In this document: one piece after another, positions 51,627 to 60,018 of the stretch
Layout: the number at the start of each line of letters is the position of its first letter
Position numbering within the stretch: position 1 is the first letter of the stretch
NCBI GenBank assembly: GCA_041653995.1
Contig: JBAZEK010000004.1
Coordinates: 168,862-232,861, forward strand
Length of the DNA stretch: 64,000 bases
Source of the DNA: Dehalococcoidia bacterium
Lineage (GTDB): Bacteria; Chloroflexota; Dehalococcoidia; GIF9; UBA5629
Direction: 5' to 3'
The notes under the pieces: generated by a model
Databases searched by the model: none
Told to the model about the DNA's origin: nothing
The model's input: only the letters and a program-made list of their open reading frames with translations
Program-made: the position numbers and the translations under genes

Positions 51627-52313
51627 ATGCGAAGCAAAGCAGGCCTGATCAGTGTGAGAAATATGAAAGCCCTTCCGGCTTTTGACGAACCGGCCTGCTT
51701 GCCTTACTCTATTATGGCTATGAACGGGAGCGACATCGTCGGCCGCACGCTGCGCGGTTGGACCGCGGGCAAAAGCGCAAAGGTAGCCATGATCGAGGTC
51801 TTCCGCAGGATACGCGATATCCCCTACGGAGTGCTGCCCGAGCTGAACAGCCCCATCGATTACTGGCGCATACTGGAAACCAACATCGGCTCATGCACGC
51901 CCAAGCACCTGCTGATGTGCGATATGTACAGCAGGATGGGACTGAACGTGCTCTATGCCGTTTTCCCCTATCGCTGGGCGGAGTTCGAGGAGCTCTACCC
52001 GCCCGACCTCTGGAAGCTGGCGCAGCAGATGGACCCCGTCAACCACCTGGCCTGCAGAGTTGAGATAAACGGCAGATACGTCCTGGTGGACGCAACGGTG
52101 GACCCTCCGCTGGGCGCGATCGGATTACCCTTCACCGCAAGCTGGGACGGTATATCGGACACAGCCCTGCCCGTGCTGCCGGTAGGAGAAGAGGATCTCT
52201 ATCATCCTTCGGAGGCCGACCTTATGCCGCCGCCCGACCTGAACGATAACGCCCTCGCATTCTATGCCGGTCTAAATACGTATTTTCAGAGGATACGCGA
52301 TGGGCAAACCTGA
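51627..52313 (+). CDS. transglutaminase-like domain protein
   Basis: 228 residues. The Cys-His-Asp triad is visible: NIGSCTPKHLLMCDMYSRMGL has the catalytic Cys, and DPVNHLACRVEINGRYVLVDATVDPPL has the His and Asp. The first 40 residues show no signal peptide. Proteins of this superfamily are proteases or transglutaminases, often processing secondary metabolites or proteins. It overlaps the following amidohydrolase gene by 14 bases, suggesting joint translation and perhaps a shared substrate. Role not clear. Confidence 0.8.
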   Translation: MRSKAGLISVRNMKALPAFDEPACLPYSIMAMNGSDIVGRTLRGWTAGKSAKVAMIEVFRRIRDIPYGVLPELNSPIDYWRILETNIGSCTPKHLLMCDMYSRMGLNVLYAVFPYRWAEFEELYPPDLWKLAQQMDPVNHLACRVEINGRYVLVDATVDPPLGAIGLPFTASWDGISDTALPVLPVGEEDLYHPSEADLMPPPDLNDNALAFYAGLNTYFQRIRDGQT

Positions 52314-53850
52314 TACCCGCCTGGTGCTGCGCAATGCCGGCGCTATTACGCTGGATCCGCGCCGTCCGCCAGCCAGGACAATCTATATTGAGGGCAAGCG
52401 CATATCCGGGGTGAGCGGCAAAGATATCGACCCTTCCCTGGCAGGGGCCGCCCGGGTTATCGATTGCCGGGGCAGTACCGTCATACCCGCCTTCCACGAT
52501 GCGCACTGCCATGTGACGGCCTACGCCGAGAGCCTGCTCAACATCGACCTCAGCCCCGCCTCAGTCAAATCCGTGGAAGATATCCTGAATAAGATCAAAA
52601 CCGTGGCCTCAAACCTGCCCCCGGGCCGTTGGATCAGGTGCACGGGGTACAATGAATTCTACCTGGCGGAGAAAAGGCACCCCACACTGCATGACCTCGA
52701 CCGTGCCACGATGGATCACCCGGTTAAACTGGCGCACCGCAGCGGGCATGCACACGTGCTAAACAGCGCAGGCCTGAGGCTGGCGGGCATAACGGGACAG
52801 AGTGAGGAGCCGCCGGGCGGCATGATCGAACGCGACCTGGAGACCGGGGACCCCAACGGCCTGCTCTTCGGCATGGGCTCCTACCTGGCCGGCGTGATTC
52901 CCCCGGTCGGATCAGCCGAGCTTGAAGCAGCGGTTGCCCGCGCAGGTGAAACGTTGCTTAGCCTGGGTATTACCACGGTGCAGGATGCGTCGCAGGGCAA
53001 TGGGCCCGATCGCTGGAACATATACCTTGACTGGAAAAGGCGGGGGATCTTCCCGCTCCGCACCATTCTGATGTGCGGGATGGATGAGTCAGGCCGTCTG
53101 CCTGCCGGGCTGCCGCAGCACGAATACGATGCCGGGCTGTTCAGCGGCGCAATCAAGATCATGCTGGACGAGGTCAGAGGCAGTCTCAACCCTTCGCAGG
53201 AAGAGCTAAACCGTCTGGTACTCGAGATACAGCGGAGCGGACGGCAAGCGGCTATACACGCTGTTGAAGAGACGACGGTGGACGCGGCTATAATAGCACT
53301 GGAATATGCCGCGAAAAGATTCACTCGTAAAGACAGCCGTCACCGCCTGGAGCACTGCTCGATATGCACGCCTGCAGCCGCCCGGAGACTACTAAAACTG
53401 GGCGCGGTGGTGGCCACCAACCCGGCCTTCATCTACTATAGCGGCGAGCGCTACCTGGCCACAGTGCCGCAGATGCAGATGACCTATTTGTATGCCGTAA
53501 AGGATTTATTAAAGGCGGGCCTGAGGGTCGCGGCGGGGTCCGATGCGCCCGTGGCCGGGCCTGACCCGCTCAAGGGCATCTATGCCGCCGTGACCCGCCG
53601 CGCCGAAAACGGAAGACAGGTTGCTCCGTCTCAGGCCATAACTGTGCTTGAGGCCCTGGAATTGTATACATCCGGAGCTGCCTTCTCCTGCTTCCTGGAA
53701 AGTGAGCTGGGCAGCATCTCAAAGGGTAAACTTGCCGATTTGGTGATGTTCAGCGGCGACCCGCTGAATGCAGATCCCGAGGAGCTGAGTAACATCAGTG
53801 TTGAGATGACCCTGATGGACGGTAAAATAGTCTATAGCAAGGGCGCCTAA
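52300..53850 (+). CDS. amidohydrolase family protein (YtcJ-like)
   Basis: 516 residues. The metal-binding beginning is VIPAFHDAHCHVT (H-x-H), with AAIHAVEETT, HRLEHCSICT and AAGSDAPVAGPDPLKGIYAAVTRR for the remaining His and Asp ligands; the C-terminal half has GKLADLVMFSGDPL. This is the YtcJ/exoenzyme-regulator branch of amidohydrolases, which cleaves amides or cyclic ureides. Lies downstream of and overlapping the transglutaminase-like gene. Substrate unknown. Confidence 0.9.
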   Translation: MGKPDTRLVLRNAGAITLDPRRPPARTIYIEGKRISGVSGKDIDPSLAGAARVIDCRGSTVIPAFHDAHCHVTAYAESLLNIDLSPASVKSVEDILNKIKTVASNLPPGRWIRCTGYNEFYLAEKRHPTLHDLDRATMDHPVKLAHRSGHAHVLNSAGLRLAGITGQSEEPPGGMIERDLETGDPNGLLFGMGSYLAGVIPPVGSAELEAAVARAGETLLSLGITTVQDASQGNGPDRWNIYLDWKRRGIFPLRTILMCGMDESGRLPAGLPQHEYDAGLFSGAIKIMLDEVRGSLNPSQEELNRLVLEIQRSGRQAAIHAVEETTVDAAIIALEYAAKRFTRKDSRHRLEHCSICTPAAARRLLKLGAVVATNPAFIYYSGERYLATVPQMQMTYLYAVKDLLKAGLRVAAGSDAPVAGPDPLKGIYAAVTRRAENGRQVAPSQAITVLEALELYTSGAAFSCFLESELGSISKGKLADLVMFSGDPLNADPEELSNISVEMTLMDGKIVYSKGA

Positions 53851-56243
53851 CCGATAATTCCCTGTGCAACCAGCGCGTTGAAACGTTCCTCATCCATACC
53901 CAGCAGATTCAGGAAGACACGGCGATTGTCAGCTCCCAGCAGCGGTGCGGCGGACCTGAAACGCGCAGGTGTGGCGCTCAACCTGATGGGATTCCCATCG
54001 GCGCGGATTACGCCCAGCCGGGGATGCTGCAGCTCGATGAAGAAACCGCGCTCGCAAAGCTGGGGGTCCGCAGCCAGGTCGGAGGCATCGCTGACGGCCG
54101 CGGCGGGAACGCCGGATTCCTGCAATATCCGCATCACTTCGCGTTTGGTCTGAGTGCGGGTCCACTCGCCAATCAACCGGTCCAGTTCCCCGGAATTCTC
54201 ACGACGTCCGCTCAGATCAGCAAATTTGCTCTGGCGTGTCCAGGCAGGATCGCCGACGGCGCGGCACAGCGAGCGCCACTCTTCTTCGTCATGCACCGCT
54301 ATCGCGCACCAGCTATCATCGCCCTTGCATAAATAGCATCCATACGGCGCTGCCGGCTGACGCGCCGGGTGGTTCCCCTGCGGCCCGGCGGCGTTGCCGC
54401 CCAGTGAAAGATGTATCAACTCAGGAGCGAGCGTGCTGCAGGCGGCCTCCAGTTCGGATATCTCGATGTGCTCGCCACAGCCGGTTGCGTCCCTGCGGCG
54501 CAGGGCGGAGAGGGCCGCCAGGGCGGCATATAAGCCGGAGATATGGTCGGCCAGGGCGAATCCTATGCCGCAGGGCCTGCCCTCCCGGTACGAAGTCAGG
54601 CCTGTCAGGCCGGAGAGGGCCTGCACCGTCGAGCCCAGCGCGGCGTAGTTCTCCCAGAGCCCTCCGCGGCCGAACCCTGAGAGGCTGACCATTACGAGTT
54701 TGGGATTGGCCTCCCGCAGGCGCGTGTAATCGAGGCCCCAGTTGCGCATCACACGCGGCGTGAAGTTCTCCATGACGACATCGCATTTCCCGGCCAGTTC
54801 GATCACGATATTGCGCGCCTCCGGTCTGGACAGGTTGAGCGTAATGCCAAGCTTGTTACGGTTCCAGGCGGCGAAGTACCCGGTCTGGTTATCCTCGGCG
54901 CCGGTCGCGGTCTGTTGCGACTGAACTTTTATCACTTCCGCGCCGAAGTCGGCCAGCAGGCGAGTGGCATAGGGCCCGGCCAGCATCCAGGTGAAATCCA
55001 GCACACGTATACCCTGCAGGGGCATACCTTCAGGTGCGCCCGCATTTTCTGGCGGGTTTAAAAACCCGCCCCTACATATATCTTTATCACCCTGCAGGGA
55101 CGTACCTTCGGGTGCGCCCGTTGCGGGCGGATTTGAAAACCCGCCCCTACACAATTCAGCGATGACTGGCCGCGGCGCCTCAAACTCGCGCTTTACCAGT
55201 GGATGACTTGCCGGCATGAAAAAGTGCCTGGACCTCAGTTGAGCGTTCTGCGCCACATCCGCGATCGAACCGACCGGCGCCCAGGGGAAGCGCATATCCT
55301 GTCCCAGCCTGAAAAGCTCATCTCTGCCATGCTGGCAGGTCCAGAAGGTCAGCACCTCCTGGATATCATCCATATGCTGCCGGCGATAGCCCTCATCTTT
55401 CCAGGCGGGCTGCCCCAGTTCTGCAGCCATATCGCGATTTCCCAGCAATTCCACCAGCGTATCCCATTCACGATTGAAGGTCAGCAGAATGTAGCCGTCC
55501 CGGCAGGGGAAGAGATCGGCCGCCCCGTTCCACTGCAGACTACCCAGTCGGCGGGCGACAACGTTATCATGGAAATACTGCACCATGACGTGCTCGAGGG
55601 CGGCGGCAGCGGCCTCCTGCAGCGAGATGTCGATGTGCTGGCCTTCGCCTGCCAGTTCCCGCCGGCGCAGGGCCAACAGAATTCCGCAGGCGGCGAAGAG
55701 CGAGGCCAGGCGATAGGGCTGTTCGCCGTAGGGCTGCAGCGGCTGCCTGCCGGGCAGACCGCAGACGTACATCTGTCCTCCCGCCGCGGAGGCCGCCAGC
55801 CCGCACGACTTATAGCCGCTGTAAGGACCAGTCAGGCCGAACCCGCTGATCGAGGCCACGATCAGCGCCGGATTGACCCGTCTCAATGCCTCATAATCCA
55901 GGCCGGCCTCAGCAAGGCGGCCCGGCGCGCAGGACTCGACCACAATATCGCAGGATTGTACGAGTTGTTGGATACGCTCCCGGTCCGATGGGATGTTTAT
56001 ATCAACGGTTATGCCGGGCTTGCCGTCATTTTCGTACCAGAAAGAAAGGCTGCGGTCGGGACCGGGCTGATCGGACAGGAAAGGCCCTACCCTGCGCGCG
56101 ACGCTGCCTCCCGGCGGCTCCGCCAGAACTACCTCAGCGCCCAGGTCGCACAGCAGCCTGCCGCAGAATCCCGTCCAGCGCCCGGAAAGCTCGAGGACGC
56201 GTATCCCCGACAGCGGTTGCCTATACAGAAGCCTATCAGACAT
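53847..56243 (-). CDS. double CaiB/BaiF CoA-transferase with repeat-derived linker
   Basis: 798 residues, two CoA-transferase domains in one chain. Domain 1 (about residues 8-360) begins LSGIRVLELSGRWTGFCG but has Tyr177 at the aligned catalytic position. Domain 2 (about 408-790) begins LQGIRVLDFTWMLAGPYA and keeps Asp566. Residues 365-411 are encoded by two tandem copies of the GTAGGGGC repeat, giving a CRGGF..NPP..GAPEG..LQG peptide twice. Thus a degenerate and an active domain are fused, like the separate pair at 18418 and 19601. Convergent with the amidohydrolase gene, overlapping by 4 bases. Confidence 0.92.
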   Translation of the reverse strand: MSDRLLYRQPLSGIRVLELSGRWTGFCGRLLCDLGAEVVLAEPPGGSVARRVGPFLSDQPGPDRSLSFWYENDGKPGITVDINIPSDRERIQQLVQSCDIVVESCAPGRLAEAGLDYEALRRVNPALIVASISGFGLTGPYSGYKSCGLAASAAGGQMYVCGLPGRQPLQPYGEQPYRLASLFAACGILLALRRRELAGEGQHIDISLQEAAAAALEHVMVQYFHDNVVARRLGSLQWNGAADLFPCRDGYILLTFNREWDTLVELLGNRDMAAELGQPAWKDEGYRRQHMDDIQEVLTFWTCQHGRDELFRLGQDMRFPWAPVGSIADVAQNAQLRSRHFFMPASHPLVKREFEAPRPVIAELCRGGFSNPPATGAPEGTSLQGDKDICRGGFLNPPENAGAPEGMPLQGIRVLDFTWMLAGPYATRLLADFGAEVIKVQSQQTATGAEDNQTGYFAAWNRNKLGITLNLSRPEARNIVIELAGKCDVVMENFTPRVMRNWGLDYTRLREANPKLVMVSLSGFGRGGLWENYAALGSTVQALSGLTGLTSYREGRPCGIGFALADHISGLYAALAALSALRRRDATGCGEHIEISELEAACSTLAPELIHLSLGGNAAGPQGNHPARQPAAPYGCYLCKGDDSWCAIAVHDEEEWRSLCRAVGDPAWTRQSKFADLSGRRENSGELDRLIGEWTRTQTKREVMRILQESGVPAAAVSDASDLAADPQLCERGFFIELQHPRLGVIRADGNPIRLSATPARFRSAAPLLGADNRRVFLNLLGMDEERFNALVAQGIIG
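55015..55151. repeat. two tandem GTAGGGGC-family repeats inside a coding sequence
   Basis: Copy one (55015-55076) and copy two (55093-55151) each start TGCAGGG and end CGCCCCTACA, with ACCTTC(A/G)GGTGCGCCCG, then an inner palindrome GGGTTTAAAAACCC or its variant. Both have inverted ends (TGyAGGGGCG / CGCCCCTACA) and could form hairpins. Related copies are at 14406-14469 and 22708-22736. They lie in the linker of the double CoA-transferase, without breaking the frame. Confidence 0.88.
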
Positions 56244-56486
56244 GACGCCCTAATTATGTCATTGTACGTTGACCGCGGCAATCCGTACGTTAAAATATGC
56301 CCTTCGTCGCTATGTTTATCTGATTGAACAAAGCGGAGACGGCTAAATATCATACAGAATTATATATATCCATAGTGTTTATATCGATATTGACATTTCT
56401 TATATTGAGTGATATCATGCTGTCAGTTTCGATCACACACGGCTCTCGGATACGGTCAAACACTATACAGTTGGGAGGCAAAGGAA

Positions 56487-57497
56487 TTGAACTTTAAGCA
56501 GAACCGCGTCTGTAAGTTACTGAAGATCAAATATCCCATTATCCAGGCGCCCATGCTCTGGATCACGGGCGCCAGGCTGGTTGCCGCGGTATCCAACGCC
56601 GGCGGCCTGGGTGTCATCGGGCCCAACGCCGGGTCAACGACGATGACCAAGGATGTGACGGAAACCGGTGAAAGGCTGCGGCGCGAGATTCAGAGGGTAA
56701 GGGCTTTAACCGGCAAACCTTTTGCCGTGAATATCGTTCTGCCACCCACAATGTTCCCCGATCTGGGCAAGGAGTTCACCGACCGCACGATCCAGGTAGC
56801 CGTTGAAGAGAAGGTGTCTGCGGTTGTCATAACAGGTGAGAATATGGAGCCCTACATCGATCCGTTTAAACGGGCGGGCATCACCGTGCTGTGCAGGGGA
56901 CTATCCATCAACGTAGAAATAGCCAGAAGGGCGGAGGCCGCGGGTATCGACTGTATGATTGCCGTCGGATTTGAGGGAGGCGGACACAGCGGCATGGATC
57001 AGCTGACGACCTTTGTACTTGTACCGCAGATAGTCCGGGCGCTGAAGATACCGGTGGTCGCGGGAGGAGGGATAGCCGACGGCCGCGGCATGGTGGCCGC
57101 GTTTGCACTGGGAGCCGAGGGCATATATATGGGTACACGCTTCATGGCCACGACGGAGTGCGACACTCACCCCAACGTAAAAAAGGCGATTGTTGAGGCC
57201 ATCGATACCGGCACCGTTGCCAGCGCCGGCGTGATGGGAATGGCCAGGGGTATCCGCAATAACCTGACCGACAAATGCCAGAAAGTGGCAGCCGGCGGCG
57301 GCTCAGTGGTGGACGTAAGCATGCTTTACAGGGGCACTATCATCCCCGGCTTGCTGGAAGGAGATGTGAAAGATGGTAGCGTCGGCTGCGGCGCCGTGGC
57401 CGGTATGATCACCGAGATTAAAGACGCTGCCGATGTTGTTAAAGATACGGTTAAGGAGGCGGAACTCATACTATCCGAGCTGAAGAAAAATATGTAA
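56487..57497 (+). CDS. nitronate monooxygenase / FMN-dependent enzyme (NPD/FabK-like)
   Basis: About 336 residues. YPIIQAPMLWITGARLVAAVSNAGGLGVIGPNA is the family start, followed by LTGKPFAVNIVLP, AVVITGENMEPYI, AVGFEGGGHSGMDQLTTFVLVPQIV (His in GGGHSG) and VVAGGGIADGRGMVAAFALGAEGIYMGTRFMAT, the FMN phosphate site. Members include nitronate monooxygenases and enoyl-ACP reductase II (FabK). The TTG at 56487 is chosen because GGGAGG lies eight bases before it; the frame is open back to 56409. A 119-base gap separates it from the NADH-module operon. Confidence 0.88.
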   Translation: MNFKQNRVCKLLKIKYPIIQAPMLWITGARLVAAVSNAGGLGVIGPNAGSTTMTKDVTETGERLRREIQRVRALTGKPFAVNIVLPPTMFPDLGKEFTDRTIQVAVEEKVSAVVITGENMEPYIDPFKRAGITVLCRGLSINVEIARRAEAAGIDCMIAVGFEGGGHSGMDQLTTFVLVPQIVRALKIPVVAGGGIADGRGMVAAFALGAEGIYMGTRFMATTECDTHPNVKKAIVEAIDTGTVASAGVMGMARGIRNNLTDKCQKVAAGGGSVVDVSMLYRGTIIPGLLEGDVKDGSVGCGAVAGMITEIKDAADVVKDTVKEAELILSELKKNM

Positions 57498-57597
57498 TCA
57501 CCCGGCAGGTGATACAGATATTAATCCATCGAGAATATTTTTCCTGTTGAAGTAGCCGCCACAGGCGAATTTTAAATATCAGGAGGAGGCTGAAAAA

Positions 57598-57624
57598 ATG
57601 AATTGCGGGTGCGAATATGAGTAG
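57598..57624 (+). CDS. possible 8-residue leader peptide (MNCGCEYE)
   Basis: ATG at 57598 has a strong AGGAGGAGG about 8 bases upstream and reads through eight codons to TAG at 57622-57624. The real gene starts at 57617 inside it, and that ATG has no good ribosome site of its own. The micro-ORF may therefore couple translation or regulate the operon; it contains two Cys. Could also be chance. Confidence 0.35.
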   Translation: MNCGCEYE

Positions 57625-58285
57625 TGTGCAACTTTCGATCGATGGGAAAGGCATTAAGGTTCGCGATGGTATTACCATTTTGGAGGCGGCTACGGCACAC
57701 GGCATAACGATACCTACGCTTTGCCATATTAAAGGTTTAATCCCCACCGGTGTGTGCCGCGTCTGCGTGGTGGAGGTGGAGGGCTCAAGAACATTGATGG
57801 GCGCCTGCCATACCCCTGTATCCAATGGCATGGTGGTGCACACCCAAACGCCCAGGGTCATAGCGGCCCGCAGGGTGATAGTGGAGCTGCTGCTCACCGC
57901 CCATACCGGCGACTGCGTGAACGATACCAATGCGGAGAATTGCGCCCTGCATAATCTGGCCTCCGATTACCAGGTGGGCGCCCCGCGTTTCAACGTGAGA
58001 GCTCCCCGTTTTTATCCGGCCGAGGAGACAAACCCCTATGTCGTGCGCAACCTTTCCAAGTGCATACTCTGCCGCAAATGCGTCCGGGCCTGCGCCGATA
58101 TCGCCCACAAAAACATACTCAGTATCGGATACCGCGGCTTCAGGTCGAAGGTCGTCACAGGATTCGATGAGGCCTTAAACACAGAAGCCTGCCGGGACTG
58201 CGGCATCTGCATCGAGCATTGCCCCACGGGAGCGCTGAGTGCCGCGCCCGGTTTTAAAGCATTGAAGGGAGGTGCAGTACGATGA
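57617..58285 (+). CDS. HoxU/NuoG-type iron-sulfur subunit
   Basis: 222 residues. [2Fe-2S] ferredoxin-like domain with Cys36, Cys47, Cys50 and Cys64 (TLCHIKG, CRVC, GACHTP). Next is the His/Cys cluster region, normally HxxxCxxCxxxxxC; here it reads HTGDCVNDTNAENC with Asp103 in place of the middle Cys. Two C-terminal [4Fe-4S] motifs follow: CILCRKCVRAC and CRDCGICIEHCP. Such subunits pass electrons from NADH-oxidising NuoEF modules in hydrogenases, formate dehydrogenases and complex I. Here the partner is a molybdenum hydroxylase. Overlaps the NuoE-like gene by 4 bases. Confidence 0.93.
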   Translation: MSSVQLSIDGKGIKVRDGITILEAATAHGITIPTLCHIKGLIPTGVCRVCVVEVEGSRTLMGACHTPVSNGMVVHTQTPRVIAARRVIVELLLTAHTGDCVNDTNAENCALHNLASDYQVGAPRFNVRAPRFYPAEETNPYVVRNLSKCILCRKCVRACADIAHKNILSIGYRGFRSKVVTGFDEALNTEACRDCGICIEHCPTGALSAAPGFKALKGGAVR

Positions 58286-58728
58286 GCGCTGCCGCAAAAG
58301 GGACACAATCCTCTTCCGCCAACCGCGCGGAGCTCCTGCCCGCGCTGAAACAGGAGCTCGTTAATAACAGTAGTCTGTCTAAAACCGTATTATCCTCCCT
58401 GGCCGATAAAACAGGGATCCCCCTCAATGAGATCTACGGCGTATCCACCTTCTACTCATACCTGCCAGTCGCCGCAGTGGGTAAAAACATCATCCGCGTG
58501 TGCGGTTGCCTCCCCTGCGATTTGAAAGATGCACAGGGTGTGATAAGGAGCATTAAAAAGGAGCTGGGGATCGAGCCGGGGCAGACCACGGCCGATGCCA
58601 GGTTCTCCCTGGAGCAGGCGGGCTGTATCGGCGCCTGCGACCAGGCCCCCGCCATGATGATCAACGATACGCTTTACGGGAACCTGACCCCGGCGAGGAT
58701 AACAGAGATATTGAGGTCCTTTCAATAG
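58282..58728 (+). CDS. NuoE-like [2Fe-2S] subunit of an NADH dehydrogenase module
   Basis: 148 residues. After a helical N terminus (LLPALKQELVNNSSLSKTVLSSLADKTGIPLNEIYGVSTFYSYL) comes the thioredoxin-like domain with Cys74-x4-Cys79 (RVCGCLPCDLKDA) and Cys115-x3-Cys119 (QAGCIGACDQAP), which bind one [2Fe-2S] cluster. This is the 24 kDa subunit pattern, shared with HoxE/HydA-type modules. The ATG overlaps the preceding gene by 4 bases. It forms the electron-input part together with the NuoF-like protein. Confidence 0.94.
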   Translation: MSAAAKGTQSSSANRAELLPALKQELVNNSSLSKTVLSSLADKTGIPLNEIYGVSTFYSYLPVAAVGKNIIRVCGCLPCDLKDAQGVIRSIKKELGIEPGQTTADARFSLEQAGCIGACDQAPAMMINDTLYGNLTPARITEILRSFQ

Positions 58729-58764
58729 AGGCACTTCGGCTGATTGAATCCAAGGAGGTTATAA

Positions 58765-60018
58765 GTGGCGGAAAAACGCATTGTGCTGGGTAACTGCGGA
58801 ATCGTGGATCCGCAGGACATCGAATCTTATCTCAAGGCGGGAGGCTTCAAAGCTTACGAGAAAGCATGCAAAATGAAGCCCCGGGGAATAGTTGAGGAGA
58901 TCAAGAAATCGGGGCTAACGGGACGCGGTGGAGCGGGTTTTCCCTGCGGCCTCAAATGGGAGCTGGCACGCAATACCAAGGCAAAAATGAAATATCTCAT
59001 CTGCAACGCCGATGAGGGTGAGGTCGGCCAATTCAAGGACAAATACTTATTATCCAAAGATCCTTTCACGCTTATCGAGGGTATGCTCATAGCAGGCCTG
59101 GCCATCGGCGCGCAGCAGGCGTATATCTACCTCAGGGCCGAATATCATTCTATTTTTAACCTGCTGGCTGAGGCGATAAAACAGGCCAAAGAGAAAGGCT
59201 TTTTGAAGGACACGGATATACGGGTGTTCGAGGGCGCGGGCGCATACGTCTGCGGTGAGGAATCTGCACTCATGAACTCCATCGAAGGCCGCAGGGGTGA
59301 ATCGCGCTATAAACCACCCTATCCCCCCACCTGCGGGCTGTGGGATCGTCCGACCATTATTAATAATGTAGAGACGCTGATGAATGTACCCCATATCATC
59401 AACAACGGCGCCGTCTGGTTCAGCGCCATGGGGACCAAAAGGAGCAAAGGCACCAAGGTGTTCTGCGTGAGCGGCGATGTCGCCAGGCCCGGCGTCTACG
59501 AGCTTGAGATGGGCAGCACGCTGAAGGAGCTGGTGGTCGACCTGGCCGGTGCGGCGGGCGTCAAAGCGGTGCAGGTCGGAGGTTCCGCCGGCGCTATCCT
59601 GCCTGTGCACATGATCGATACACCGTTGTCACACGAGACATGCCTGGGCTCGGGAGCGGTAGTCGTAATCAACACGGACCGGGATATCGTCGATATAGTC
59701 TATAACAACATGCATTTCCTCAACGAGGAGTCCTGCGGGAAGTGCACGCCCTGCCGCGAGGGCAGCGAGGTCATGCTGGAGATCCTGGGCAGGTTGATCC
59801 GGGGAGACGGCGAATCGGGAGATATCAGTAAACTGGAGGACCTTGCTCGGACAATGGCCCTGGCATCGATGTGCGGCCTGGGGCAGGCGGCGGCCGTGCC
59901 CGTGCTGGACTCGCTGAAATATTTCCGGGATGAGTATAGCGACCTGATCGACCAGTCCCTGTTCCTGCGAAGCTACCTAGGCAGCGAATTATCTAAATCG
60001 GAGGAGGCCGTGATATGA
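58765..60018 (+). CDS. NuoF-like NADH-binding flavoprotein subunit
   Basis: 417 residues. GLTGRGGAGFPCGLKWE (NADH site), CNADEGEVGQFKDKYLLSKDPF, GAGAYVCGEESALMNSIEGRRGE and SRYKPPYPPTCGLWDRPTIINNVETL (FMN site) and the cluster motif ESCGKCTPCREG with a later Cys in SMCGLG are present. It oxidises or reduces NAD(H). The start is GTG at 58765 with AGGAGG before it. Overlaps the next gene, the molybdenum-hydroxylase large subunit, by 4 bases (ATGA), so both are strongly linked. Confidence 0.95.
   Translation: MAEKRIVLGNCGIVDPQDIESYLKAGGFKAYEKACKMKPRGIVEEIKKSGLTGRGGAGFPCGLKWELARNTKAKMKYLICNADEGEVGQFKDKYLLSKDPFTLIEGMLIAGLAIGAQQAYIYLRAEYHSIFNLLAEAIKQAKEKGFLKDTDIRVFEGAGAYVCGEESALMNSIEGRRGESRYKPPYPPTCGLWDRPTIINNVETLMNVPHIINNGAVWFSAMGTKRSKGTKVFCVSGDVARPGVYELEMGSTLKELVVDLAGAAGVKAVQVGGSAGAILPVHMIDTPLSHETCLGSGAVVVINTDRDIVDIVYNNMHFLNEESCGKCTPCREGSEVMLEILGRLIRGDGESGDISKLEDLARTMALASMCGLGQAAAVPVLDSLKYFRDEYSDLIDQSLFLRSYLGSELSKSEEAVI

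Noticed and set aside
55203..56327. 374-codon open frame on the plus strand
   Set aside because: Antisense to domain 1 of the double CoA-transferase, which has clear homology; judged a shadow.
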